Assembly: GCA_021730905.1 (NCBI GenBank)
Contig: JAKFYK010000044.1
Location: 1 to 64,000, forward strand
DNA from: Betaproteobacteria bacterium
Lineage (GTDB): Bacteria > Pseudomonadota > Gammaproteobacteria > Burkholderiales > SG8-41
DNA length: 64,000 bases
Direction of reading: 5' to 3'
The notes below the pieces were generated by a model that was given only the letters and a program-made list of their open reading frames with translations, was not told where the DNA came from and did not search any database. Of the stretch, positions 38,074 through 47,676 are shown piece by piece. How positions within the stretch are numbered: the stretch's first letter is position 1; the number at the start of each line of letters is the position of its first letter. Position numbers and translations under genes: made by a program.

Positions 38074-41000
38074 GTCCCATCGTGTTGCCTTTGGCTGTCA
38101 GCCAGCGCGAGGTCTGGTTGGATCAGCGCGCCTGGCCCGGCAGCGCGCATCTCAATATTGGTGGCGGCGGCTTCCTGATTGGTCCCCTGGACCAGGCCTT
38201 GTTCATGCTTGCCTTACGCCAACTGGTGGCCGATACCGAGGCATTGCGCTTAGTACCACTGTCCGATGGCACGCAGCGACTGCTGCCGCCGTTTGAACCG
38301 CAACTGGAACTGATCGATGTATCCGACGCGCCGGATGTGCGCGGGGCCATGCGGGACTGGTGGCGGCAACGGATCAGCGATCCTTTTGTCTTGGGAGAAC
38401 TGCCGCCCTGGCGCTTCGCATTGCTACGTGGAGGCAACGAACTGCACGGCCTGTCCATCCAGTTTCACCACCTCATCATGGACGGCTGGGGCACCACACA
38501 GGTCATGCGGCGCTGGAGCGAAATTTACAATGCGCTTGCGCAAGGGCAGTGCGTTCCCGAGTTGCCGGGTGCATCCTATCAGCACTTTATAGAAGAGTCG
38601 AATCAGTACCGGCGTTCCCACGCATTCGCGCGCGATGAGGCATTTTGGCTGAAGCAACTCAGCGAGCCGCCTGCACCACTGATTGAGAATCGTCTACGCC
38701 AGCGCGAATCCGATGTATTGCCACAGGCCCATCTGGTGCAGCAAGTCTTGGAGCACGAAGCCTATTCGCAACTAGGGCGCCAGGTGGCGGCACTCGGCTT
38801 TACACCATTCAGTTGCTTTCTGGCCGCACTGGCACTGTATTTCTGGCGTACCAGCGGGCGCGATGAGTTGGTTATCGGTGTGCCGTGTCTTAACCGCAGT
38901 GGCCGGCGTTTCGAATATACGCCGGGCATGTTCGTCGGCCTGCTCGCATTGCGACTGCGAATCACCCCGGGCATGACCTCGGTGCAATTGCTTGAACAAG
39001 CCAGCAGGCAGATGCAAGCGTCGCTGCGCCATGCGCGCTATCCCTTGAGCGAGTTGGGACACCAGTTGCAGTTGATGCGGCAGGGGCGTGACAGCGTAAT
39101 GGACGTGCTGCTGTCGTTCGAGCGTCAGAACTACCGATTGCAGTTCGGTGCCGCGCAATTGAGGGACTCGCGCCAGCTTTTTGCCGGCAAGGCACGTTAC
39201 CCGCTTGCTGTGACGGTGTGTGAGTTTGACAAGGATGCTGACCTGGAACTGGTACTCGAAGCCAGCACCACGTGCTTTGCGCGCGACGAGACCGAACTGC
39301 TGGGGCGCCGGCTATGGTGTATTGCCAAGCAACTGGCTGCGGACCCCGAGCAACCTCTCGCAGGGCTGGCCATTATGCCGCAGGAGGAGCGCTGGGCAAT
39401 ATTGGAGGGGCTGCACAAGGACTTGGCGCAACTGGATGAACCGCCACCTACCTTCATCGAGAGATTTGAGCATCAGGCGGCGTTGCAGCCCGAGGCCTGC
39501 GCCTTGGTGTGGGATGGCGGCGTGCTCAGCTATGCCGAACTGAACGGTCAGGCTTCCGCGCTGGCGCCGGCGCTGCGTGCGGCCGGTGCCGCGCCAGAGC
39601 GTGTGGTAGCGCTGGCTGTTCCGCGCTCGCCAGAAATGGTGGTGGCGTTGTTGGCTGTGGCCAAATCGGGTGCAGCCTTTCTGCCCTTGGACCTGGATGC
39701 ACCCGAAGCGCGTCTGCGTGAGGTACTGCAAGATAGCGGTGCGGTCGCCCTGCTAGTGTCGCAGGAGACGCCACAGGCAGTAGTGGCGTTGCATGCCAGC
39801 GTACTGCGGGTGCCACGGCCACAGCCCAATGCGGCGACATACAATGTGCCGGACTGGCACAAGGCTGGCCCCGACAACTTGGCGTATGTGCTTTACACCT
39901 CGGGTTCCAGCGGCAAACCCAAGGGCGTAATGATGCCGCATGGCAGTCTGTCGAGACGCCTGGCGTGGCTGGCCAAGAGTTGGGCTATCAACTCGCTCGA
40001 TCGTGCCGCGCAAACCACCCAACTGATCTTCGACCCGGCGCTCATCGAATTGCTGCTCCCGCTTACCCAAGGCGCCAGCGTGGCGCTGCCACCGCCCGGG
40101 CGCCTGCATCCGGAGCGTCTGGCTGAGTTTATGCTGGCGCATGGCGCGACGTTCTGCGCTCTGGTACCCAGCACGCTCGCCGGTGTGCTGAGCGGCTTGC
40201 GCGGGCGCGAACGCCTCAAATTGCGCGTGGCTTGTTGTGGCGGCGAGGTTTTGCCAGTAGAAATGGCGAATCGCTTTCTGGCGGAAACCGGTGCTCAGCT
40301 CTACAACGTCTATGGCCCTACCGAGACGGCGATCTTCGCTACAGCCTGGCGTTGCGTGCCCAGCGCAGGGGATAGCGCGTTGCCGCTGGGCCGCCCTATA
40401 GATGACACACGCATCTATGTGCTGGACGAGCGCTTCCAACCCCAGCCTTTCGGCGTGACGGGCGAGGTGTTCATCGGCGGTGGCGCGCTGGCACGTGCCT
40501 ATCTGGCGCGCCCCGAACTAAGTGACGAGTGCTTTTTGCCTGATCCCTTCCGGCCCGGTGCGCGCATGTACCGCACCGGTGACCGTGGCTGGCTGGATTG
40601 CCAGGGTCAACTGCATTTCGCAGGCCGCACCGATCGCCAGATCAAGCTGCGCGGCTTTCGCATCGAGCCAGGTGATGTCGAGGCCGCCTGCCTTGCCGTG
40701 CCCGGTGTGAAGCAAGCGGTGGTGCAAAAGGTGGAGCACGAAGGCGTGGCACGCCTGCATGCCTGGCTGGAGGGGCAGGTCGAACTCACAACGGCCGAGG
40801 TGCAGGCTGTGCTGCGGACACGCCTGCCCGACTATATGGTGCCCGCAGGCTTCAGTCTGGTACTTACGCTGCCGCTCAATGGCATGGGCAAGATCGATCT
40901 GCAAGCCTTGCCTATGCCGTCTGCGCCATCTGGAAGTGCTGCGCGTCGTGCCCCTTCCGGGGTGCTGGAGCCGGAGTTACTCGCGCTATGGGAGCAAGTA

Positions 41001-41912
41001 CTGCGCGTGCGACCTATAAGCGTGCATGACAATTTCTTCGACTTGGGCGGGGATTCGCTGGCAGCGCTCGCTATCTTCGGTGCGATGGAAGATCGTCTGG
41101 GCCGGCATGTGCCGCTGCAATTGATCAGCGAGTATCCGACGATTGAATTGCTAGCTAGGGTCTTAGCCGCACCACAAGCTCGCCCTGGTGTGCTGCGGCG
41201 ATTGAGCGAAAAGAGCGACGCCCCGCCGTTGTTTTTGGCCGCGTCGGGGTACGGCGACGTATTGCGTTTTCAGACTCTGGCGCGGGCCTTGGCTGGAGTA
41301 ATGAGTGTGTACATGCTGCAACCCCCGTATGGTGATCCGCCCGCCAGCACGGCCGACTTGGCCGAGGTTTATGCTGACAGCGTCACGGCTCTGGGCTTGG
41401 CCCCGGGCTGGGTGGCAGGGTTCTCGGTCGGCGGTGTAGTCGCCTTGGAGACGGCATGCGTGTTGCATGAGCGGGGTGTTGCGCCGCTGGGTCTGATGCT
41501 GCTGGATACCATACATCCTAAAACTGTAGTGGGAAGTAGTGGCTCATGGAATACGCTGGACTGGCTGGTGCGCAAGTTGCATGTGCAGGAACTCACCATG
41601 AATGGCCGGCGACTCGGTGCGATGTTCAGTGATCCCGGGTTGATCGCTCAGGTGATGGCTCAACGCGCCTATCGCTGCCGCGGCTTCGATGGCCCCTGTC
41701 TGTTGATCAAGTCCTCCGGACTGGCGAGTTGGAACCGCATATTGTTCAAGCCCTGGCTGCGCCTGATGCCTGACCGCATCACCGAGCAGGTGGTGAGTGG
41801 CTTGCATGGCTCAATCTTCGAGGCCGGCCATGTGGACGAACTGGCACAGGCGCTTAGCCACTTCGTTTCGGTGCATGCTCGAATGGAAACAACGGGGACA
41901 CACGGCGTATGA
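38046..41912 (+). CDS. Monomodular non-ribosomal peptide synthetase, C-A-T-TE
   Basis: C: HHLIMDG; A3 LYTSGSSGKPKGVMMPH, A5 YNVYGPTETAI, A7 YRTGDRG, A8 GRTDRQIKLRGFRIEPGDVE, A10 NGMGKID; T: DNFFDLGGDSL; TE: GFSVGG. Confidence 0.92.
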   Translation: MGSQQPAALSPIVLPLAVSQREVWLDQRAWPGSAHLNIGGGGFLIGPLDQALFMLALRQLVADTEALRLVPLSDGTQRLLPPFEPQLELIDVSDAPDVRGAMRDWWRQRISDPFVLGELPPWRFALLRGGNELHGLSIQFHHLIMDGWGTTQVMRRWSEIYNALAQGQCVPELPGASYQHFIEESNQYRRSHAFARDEAFWLKQLSEPPAPLIENRLRQRESDVLPQAHLVQQVLEHEAYSQLGRQVAALGFTPFSCFLAALALYFWRTSGRDELVIGVPCLNRSGRRFEYTPGMFVGLLALRLRITPGMTSVQLLEQASRQMQASLRHARYPLSELGHQLQLMRQGRDSVMDVLLSFERQNYRLQFGAAQLRDSRQLFAGKARYPLAVTVCEFDKDADLELVLEASTTCFARDETELLGRRLWCIAKQLAADPEQPLAGLAIMPQEERWAILEGLHKDLAQLDEPPPTFIERFEHQAALQPEACALVWDGGVLSYAELNGQASALAPALRAAGAAPERVVALAVPRSPEMVVALLAVAKSGAAFLPLDLDAPEARLREVLQDSGAVALLVSQETPQAVVALHASVLRVPRPQPNAATYNVPDWHKAGPDNLAYVLYTSGSSGKPKGVMMPHGSLSRRLAWLAKSWAINSLDRAAQTTQLIFDPALIELLLPLTQGASVALPPPGRLHPERLAEFMLAHGATFCALVPSTLAGVLSGLRGRERLKLRVACCGGEVLPVEMANRFLAETGAQLYNVYGPTETAIFATAWRCVPSAGDSALPLGRPIDDTRIYVLDERFQPQPFGVTGEVFIGGGALARAYLARPELSDECFLPDPFRPGARMYRTGDRGWLDCQGQLHFAGRTDRQIKLRGFRIEPGDVEAACLAVPGVKQAVVQKVEHEGVARLHAWLEGQVELTTAEVQAVLRTRLPDYMVPAGFSLVLTLPLNGMGKIDLQALPMPSAPSGSAARRAPSGVLEPELLALWEQVLRVRPISVHDNFFDLGGDSLAALAIFGAMEDRLGRHVPLQLISEYPTIELLARVLAAPQARPGVLRRLSEKSDAPPLFLAASGYGDVLRFQTLARALAGVMSVYMLQPPYGDPPASTADLAEVYADSVTALGLAPGWVAGFSVGGVVALETACVLHERGVAPLGLMLLDTIHPKTVVGSSGSWNTLDWLVRKLHVQELTMNGRRLGAMFSDPGLIAQVMAQRAYRCRGFDGPCLLIKSSGLASWNRILFKPWLRLMPDRITEQVVSGLHGSIFEAGHVDELAQALSHFVSVHARMETTGTHGV

Positions 41913-42628
41913 GCCAGCTTGTTCCGGGATTGCGCCGCCGCCTACTTATTCTCGCGGTTGCTTTGCTTGCTTTGCTGGGATTGACCCTGGCTTGGCGCTG
42001 GTCGCCGCTGCGGGATTTGCTGGAGCCCGAGTATGCCATCAACGGACTACGCCAACTGGGTCAGCGTATGGGGCCACTAGCCGCCATACTGGGATTCGGC
42101 GTCGCGCTTAGTCTGGCTGTGCCATTGATCCTCCTGACGCTGGTCAGCGTGGTGGCCTTCGGACCTTGGATGGGCAGCCTCTATATCCTTGGTGGTGCGC
42201 TACTCGGTGCGGCAGTCAGCCACGGCATGGGAAAGCTTCTAGGGCATGAACTGCTGGTGCGCCTGGGCGGCACGCGTGTCAATTTACTCAGCCAGAGTAT
42301 GGCGCGCCGCGGCTTGGTAGCGGTGATCGCGCTGCGCCTGGTGCCAGTGGCGCCCTTCGCTATTGTCAATATGGTGGCGGGGACGACGCATCTACGTCTG
42401 CGCCATATGTTGCTGGGCACGGCCTTGGGTATGTGCCCCGGTACTTTGGCCGTAGCATTGTTTACTGATCAGCTCATGTTGTCGCTCACGCAACCAGGCC
42501 CGAGCAGCTATGTGCTGCTGGCGCTGACTGTAGCACTGATTGTCGTAGGCGTATGGGGGCTGCGGTACTGGATGAACAAGCAGAAACTCGGCCTTGACGC
42601 GTCAGATGATCCGGGTCGTAACCTCTAG
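41909..42628 (+). CDS. TVP38/TMEM64 (VTT domain, DedA-related) membrane protein
   Basis: Hydrophobic with ILLTLVSVVAFGPWMGSLYILGGALLGAAVSHGMGKLLG; ALRLVPVAPFAIVNMVAGTTHLRLRHMLLGTALGMCPGTL; ATGA overlap with NRPS. Confidence 0.85.
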   Translation: MSQLVPGLRRRLLILAVALLALLGLTLAWRWSPLRDLLEPEYAINGLRQLGQRMGPLAAILGFGVALSLAVPLILLTLVSVVAFGPWMGSLYILGGALLGAAVSHGMGKLLGHELLVRLGGTRVNLLSQSMARRGLVAVIALRLVPVAPFAIVNMVAGTTHLRLRHMLLGTALGMCPGTLAVALFTDQLMLSLTQPGPSSYVLLALTVALIVVGVWGLRYWMNKQKLGLDASDDPGRNL

Positions 42629-42886
42629 CACTCATTTCACAAATAATAAGCAAGCCCCGATTTTCTGGACGAATAAGGTGACGAGATCAACCTATCCAGA
42701 CCGGACTTAAGAGAGACATGTTCATCCTGCATTGGCTAATCACGTAAACTGAACGTCCGAAATGTAGTGTATCAGTTCAGGGCGAGAGTGGGCTCCAGGC
42801 TGGACTCTGTAGCATCCTGCTGCTCGCAGTATCGGATCCAAACACCGGGCAGACCTCGTTTTGAGAGAAAAAGCACAATGCGGTGA

Positions 42887-43213
42887 TTAGGGTTCGTCTG
42901 CCGCTTTGAACGATTTCTTCCGCAGTCTGGCAACCACCGAAACCAGCAGATGCACGATCCACAGCGCGACCAATGCCCAGCAACCCAGGCTGATAAGGTG
43001 ATAGGGCGTCGTCTCCAGCCATCGGGCGGACACCCACAGCGGCAGCGCGAAAAACACACCGAGCAAAAATGACGGCCCGATGCCGAACTCACCCTCGACG
43101 AATCCGCCTACCGTCCACGGGACAATGGTTGCGAGGACGCCATAACCAAAAAGAACATATGGCCACGTGGATGCGGGCGTGGTCATAGGGACGTCTCGGT
43201 ACAGAAATCCCAA
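42887..43213 (-). CDS. Hypothetical small membrane protein
   Basis: 108 aa, about three hydrophobic segments. Confidence 0.5.
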   Translation of the reverse strand: MGFLYRDVPMTTPASTWPYVLFGYGVLATIVPWTVGGFVEGEFGIGPSFLLGVFFALPLWVSARWLETTPYHLISLGCWALVALWIVHLLVSVVARLRKKSFKAADEP

Positions 43214-43382
43214 AACAATTGCGATGATGGCAGTCTGCAGCGGACCGGAGATTCTCAGTTCATTGAGTGGGAAGGCGCACCTCTTGGGTAAAAGGTAAAT
43301 GGCGGAAGATCAAGCGTCACTGGTATGAAGTGCAGTGTCGTTCGGGTTTTCGATTTCCGGAATGCGCGGCGTTCGTTAGTTG

Positions 43383-44366
43383 CTACGGCTGCTGCCTTAC
43401 CAGCCCCACATCGACCAGCACCGACCTCGAGTCGGCGTATTCCTTCTCAAGGTTTTTCCTCAGCACTGCGCCGGTCATGAAGTAGTCGGACCAGTAGTAG
43501 CGTTCGAGTTCCGCTTTCCACTCAGTGGTTTCGCTTGCCCTGCGCAGGGCGTTTTCCCAATAGGCCACCTGTTCCGGCGAGATTCCTTTGGGACAGAGAA
43601 TGGCGCGCCAGCTTCCGTAGACCAGATCCACACCTTGCTCCTTCCAGGTCGGAACGCTCGCCATCGCTCCAGGCATGCGCTGGCCGGCGGAAACGCCGAC
43701 GATGCGCAGCTTGCCCGTCGTGGCGTGCGGTACGGCGTTAGCGGCGCCAGTGGACACAAACTCGATGTGGTTGCCGAGCAGCGCGGTAACGGCCTCCGCC
43801 GAACCCTTGAATACGACCGGTTTCAATTCCCGTGCGGCGGCGCCGATACCCTTCATGAAAAGTCCGGCGGCAATGTGGTGATGATTGCCAAGCGCCGAGG
43901 TGAAGCCAAACGTCATGGATTGCGGGTCCGCGCGCAGCCTCGCTACCAGGTCCTTGCCGACCTTCACCGCCGACGCTGCGTTGACAGCGAGCACCATGTG
44001 GTCATTGAAAATAGATGCGATCGGCGTGAAGTCTGTGTAGTTCAGTTTGCTCATGCCGGTAATGTGTGCGGTGAGCAGCGTGGGTGCTACGATCAGCAGG
44101 TAGTGCGGATCACCCGCATGCGGACCCAGATACGCGTAGGCAAGTTGCCCGCCTGCACCTGATTTGTGCACGACTGTCAGGCTTGTATTGACAAATTTTG
44201 CTGTGGCAAGCGTGCGTTCGACTTGCCGCGCGAGCTTGTCGTTGGTGCCGCCGGGCGCGCTGGGCACGACGATTTCCACATTCTTCTGCGGCGACCAGCC
44301 TTGGGCATGTACCACAGTGCCGAAGCACAGCAGCGCTGATGCGATCAGTATGTGATGAAAGTTCAT
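43383..44366 (-). CDS. Bug-family (TctC-like) tripartite tricarboxylate transporter substrate-binding protein
   Basis: Signal peptide MNFHHILIASALLCFGTVVHAQ; KNVEIVVPSAPGGTNDKLARQVE. Confidence 0.85.
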   Translation of the reverse strand: MNFHHILIASALLCFGTVVHAQGWSPQKNVEIVVPSAPGGTNDKLARQVERTLATAKFVNTSLTVVHKSGAGGQLAYAYLGPHAGDPHYLLIVAPTLLTAHITGMSKLNYTDFTPIASIFNDHMVLAVNAASAVKVGKDLVARLRADPQSMTFGFTSALGNHHHIAAGLFMKGIGAAARELKPVVFKGSAEAVTALLGNHIEFVSTGAANAVPHATTGKLRIVGVSAGQRMPGAMASVPTWKEQGVDLVYGSWRAILCPKGISPEQVAYWENALRRASETTEWKAELERYYWSDYFMTGAVLRKNLEKEYADSRSVLVDVGLVRQQP

Positions 44367-44400
44367 GAGACCCCCGTTGGAAAAGATGTTCAGGGTAGTA

Positions 44401-44466
44401 GGGCGCAATCCCATTGCGCCGTGAATTCTCCATTTAATGAGCATGCGGCGCAATAGGGCTGCGCCC
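44401..44466. repeat. REP-like/BIME-like palindromic element
   Basis: GGGCGCAATCCCATTGCGCCG (44401-44421) and inverted copy CGGCGCAATAGGGCTGCGCCC (44446-44466), 18/21 identical; left arm is itself a GGCGCAAT/ATTGCGCC hairpin. Confidence 0.7.
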
Positions 44467-44871
44467 TGCGCCGGCTGGGGACTGTGGATTTCATCTGCCA
44501 GTCTAATTTCGTTCTACGCGCCATTCTGGATCATTTTTTAAATATATAGTGACCATGCGGCTTGACCTATCGAAGAGTGAATGGTCATTTTGTTAGGCGC
44601 TCTTAAACGAACTTCTTAATTATTGCGAGCGTCAGTGATGGACGTAACACTCCAGCACTTTAAGCTAGGTCGAGGTGTCTTTGGCCAATAGCTCAGACGC
44701 GAACATCGCCTGAAATTGACCTGAGCCTGTCAGCGTGCTGTCCGCGGCAAGTAATTTAGTCATCAAAGCGCAGTTATGCGCGATGGCGAACATACCGCGT
44801 TGCGGATTCGAGTTACAACACACATACGGCTCCTTGCTTCCAGCATTGAGTCAATTTATCCAGGAGAAATT

Positions 44872-45075
44872 ATGAAAAAGCTTGCTATAGCGTTAATTGC
44901 CATCGGCGGCCTTATGTCGGGTTGCGTTGCCTACGAGGTTCCAAACAGAAATGCTGGCATACATCAAGGTGATCGTGACCGTGATGGTGTACCCAATCGG
45001 GTGGATCGCGACCGCGATGGCGATGGTGTTGCCAATCGTCAGGACCGCCGTCCGAACGACCCCCGCCGCTACTAA
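44872..45075 (+). CDS. Small lipoprotein with Asp-rich thrombospondin type-3-like repeats
   Basis: RBS CAGGAGA; MKKLAIALIAIGGLMSGCVAYE; DRDRDGVPNRVDRDRDGDGVANRQDRRPND. Confidence 0.7.
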   Translation: MKKLAIALIAIGGLMSGCVAYEVPNRNAGIHQGDRDRDGVPNRVDRDRDGDGVANRQDRRPNDPRRY

Positions 45076-45204
45076 CCAGCGGTGTTCTGAAAAGGGGCGT
45101 GTGAGTGGGCTTCTTTTCAGAATCTCCAATCTCAGGGAAAGACCTGTGCGACTCCTTGCGCTGAACAGGTTTGTCGGTGTCAGCGCTTGCACGCTGTCTC
45201 CGCC

Positions 45205-46128
45205 TTAACTGAAGTAATGAATCTCCACGCTAGGCCGACCGCTGTGCGTATCCGCATAAATCATCGAATACTCCGGCACTTCCAGCCAGGTCGAGGTGTC
45301 CTTGGTCAGCGGCTCGGACGCAATCATGATGGAATCGGCGGTGTCAGAGCCGCCGGTCATTTTCCATTCATCATCGTAAAATCCGTATTCGCGGCCTGAG
45401 GTGTACCACAGGCTCAGGAAGTTCATGTTGGCCTCGTGTACCCTGGCGGGGTCTTCGGTGCGGTAGCAGCCGAAGTCGAAACAATAGCGCACGGCTGCGA
45501 GTTGTTCGCCGGTGGTGATGAACAGGTTCACCGACGAAGAGGTGGCGATACCGAGTTGCGCGCGCACATCGCGGATGATGGTCAGCGTGCGATCCACGGC
45601 GTTCACCAGTTCTTCGGCACTGCATTGGCGTGTTGGATCCTTCAGTTGCGAGGCGAGCAGGGCGTAGATCCATTCGCTGTCGGTGGTGCCGGAGATCAGC
45701 ATGGTAATTTCAGGCCGGATGAACTGCAATAGCAGTGGTTTCATCTCGCGCATGCGCGAGAGGTCACCGTTGTGCGCCAGCGCCAGTTTGAAGTCGGGAT
45801 ACTGAAATGGGTGCACGTTCTGCAGCGAGATATCGACTTCGGTGGAATACGCGACGCCGCGCACGTGCGCCAGCACGCAGGTCGAGCGTACTTTCTCGGC
45901 GAGTGCCTTAAGGTTGCGGTCAAAAACCGGCAGCGAGGTTGAGGCGTAGCTGAACGGTTTTGCTGCGTTAAACGAATGCCGGTCCCATGCGCGCATGCCG
46001 AAGCCGGCGAGGTTCAGCATGTGCAGCATCTTCGGCATGTACGACTGGCGGATCAGCGCACTGTCGGGCTGGAACAGCAGATGATCCAGCAGCACGGGCT
46101 GGCCAAGATAGGCAAGGGCGCGACACAT
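45205..46128 (-). CDS. Class II glutamine amidotransferase (YafJ-like)
   Basis: N-terminal MCRALAYLGQP with Cys2; HVRGVAYSTEVDISLQNVHPFQ; LALAHNGDL; SGTTDSEWIYALL. Confidence 0.9.
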   Translation of the reverse strand: MCRALAYLGQPVLLDHLLFQPDSALIRQSYMPKMLHMLNLAGFGMRAWDRHSFNAAKPFSYASTSLPVFDRNLKALAEKVRSTCVLAHVRGVAYSTEVDISLQNVHPFQYPDFKLALAHNGDLSRMREMKPLLLQFIRPEITMLISGTTDSEWIYALLASQLKDPTRQCSAEELVNAVDRTLTIIRDVRAQLGIATSSSVNLFITTGEQLAAVRYCFDFGCYRTEDPARVHEANMNFLSLWYTSGREYGFYDDEWKMTGGSDTADSIMIASEPLTKDTSTWLEVPEYSMIYADTHSGRPSVEIHYFS

Positions 46129-46174
46129 TACAGGGCGATCTTATTATTATAAATTAATGTTTTAAAACATATGG

Positions 46175-46489
46175 TTATGATACTATCTTCAAGCCGATTA
46201 TACCTGCAACGATAAGCGCGATACAGCCGATGCGCGCGGCGGTCGCGGGTTCGGCAAACAGCACGATGCCGAGGATCGCAGTGCCGACGGCACCGATGCC
46301 GGTCCATACTGCATAGCCGGTGCCGACCGGTATGGTTTTTAAAGCCAAAGCAAGAAATATCACGCTCGCGATCATCGCTACTATGGTAATTACGCTGGGC
46401 ATGAGCTTGCTGAAGCCGTCAGTGTATTTAAGTCCGATTGCCCATACGATTTCAAGTACGCCAGCAATGATGAGATAGGTCCAGGACAT
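46175..46489 (-). CDS. sugE: SMR-family guanidinium exporter SugE/Gdx-like
   Basis: [62 protein letters not shown]. Confidence 0.88.
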   Translation of the reverse strand: MSWTYLIIAGVLEIVWAIGLKYTDGFSKLMPSVITIVAMIASVIFLALALKTIPVGTGYAVWTGIGAVGTAILGIVLFAEPATAARIGCIALIVAGIIGLKIVS

Positions 46490-46667
46490 TGTCGGTCAGG
46501 CGGTTGGGAATGAGCAATATCTGTCGCAAGTCAATGGATCAAGCGCGTGTGTCATGCTGGCTCCTGCAAATGAGGTATATGGCAATATTGATTCTAGCGC
46601 GTTTACGCCTTTGCGGAGATAATCCGCGAACGTTGCGTCTCGTGCAAATTACACTGTGGGAGCATCA

Positions 46668-47636
46668 ATGAAACGGATTAGTTTCGCTGCAATTTCGTTT
46701 TGTGTGCCGCTGACCGTCGCCGGCCTGGCGGTAGCCCAGACTTGGCCAGCCAAGCCGGTGCGCGTGGTGATTCCGTGGCCGCCCGGCGGCTCGAACGATG
46801 TGGTGGGGCGCATGGTGATGCAGAAAGTCGGCGAGTCGCTGGGGCAGCAGTTTGTGGTGGACAACCGGCCCGGCGCTTCGGGGGCCATCGGCTCAGAACC
46901 TGTGGCGAAGGCGCCGCCCGACGGTTACACCATCATGGTGCACTCGACCACGCATCTGGGCAACGCGCATCTTTACAAGAAACTGCCGTATGACACATTG
47001 AAAGATTTTGCGCCTGTGGGCATGCTGGCCGCGCAGCCGGGCGCGCTGGCGACGCATCCCTCGCTGCCGGTGAAAACCGTCAAGGAATTTCTCGCGCTGG
47101 CCAAGGCGCGGCCCGGGCAAATCAATTATTCGTCATCGGGCAACGGCAGTGCGCCGCATCTGTCGATGGCGCTGCTGACGTCGATGACGGGCATCGACCT
47201 GGTGCATGTGCCGTACAAAGGCGGCGCGCCTCAGGTCACCGCGCTGGTGGGTGGCGAATCGCAAGCGTCGCTGGCGACGATTTCCACGGTTATCGCCCAT
47301 GTGAAATCCGGCCGCCTGCGCGCGCTGGGCGTGTCGTCGGCCAAACGCAGCAATATTCTGCCCGATGTGCCGACTATCGCCGAATCCGGCGTGCCCGGCT
47401 ATGAAATGAGTCCATGGATAGGTGTGTATGCGCCGGCGAACACGCCCAAGGCCATCATTGATAGACTGAATGCCGAGTCAAACAAGGCGCTGAAGCATCC
47501 CGATGTTGCAAACAGTCTGACGAATCAGGTGCTTGACCCGCAGCCTTCCACGCCGGAGGAATTCGCGCAGCGCATCAGGATTGATTATGAGAAATACGGC
47601 AAGCTGATCAGGATGGCAGGTGTGAAGATCGATTGA
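46668..47636 (+). CDS. Bug-family substrate-binding protein
   Basis: WPAKPVRVVIPWPPGGSNDVVGRMV, VVDNRPGASGAIGSEPVAKAPPDGYTIMV. Confidence 0.9.
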   Translation: MKRISFAAISFCVPLTVAGLAVAQTWPAKPVRVVIPWPPGGSNDVVGRMVMQKVGESLGQQFVVDNRPGASGAIGSEPVAKAPPDGYTIMVHSTTHLGNAHLYKKLPYDTLKDFAPVGMLAAQPGALATHPSLPVKTVKEFLALAKARPGQINYSSSGNGSAPHLSMALLTSMTGIDLVHVPYKGGAPQVTALVGGESQASLATISTVIAHVKSGRLRALGVSSAKRSNILPDVPTIAESGVPGYEMSPWIGVYAPANTPKAIIDRLNAESNKALKHPDVANSLTNQVLDPQPSTPEEFAQRIRIDYEKYGKLIRMAGVKID

Positions 47637-47676
47637 ACCAGCGCAATTAAAAGCGGTTATAACGAGACGAGGAAAA

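Noticed and set aside
46490-46640. Guanidine riboswitch upstream of sugE
   Set aside because: No recognisable ykkC-I, II (paired ACGR hairpins) or III core found by reading; a Rfam scan would decide.
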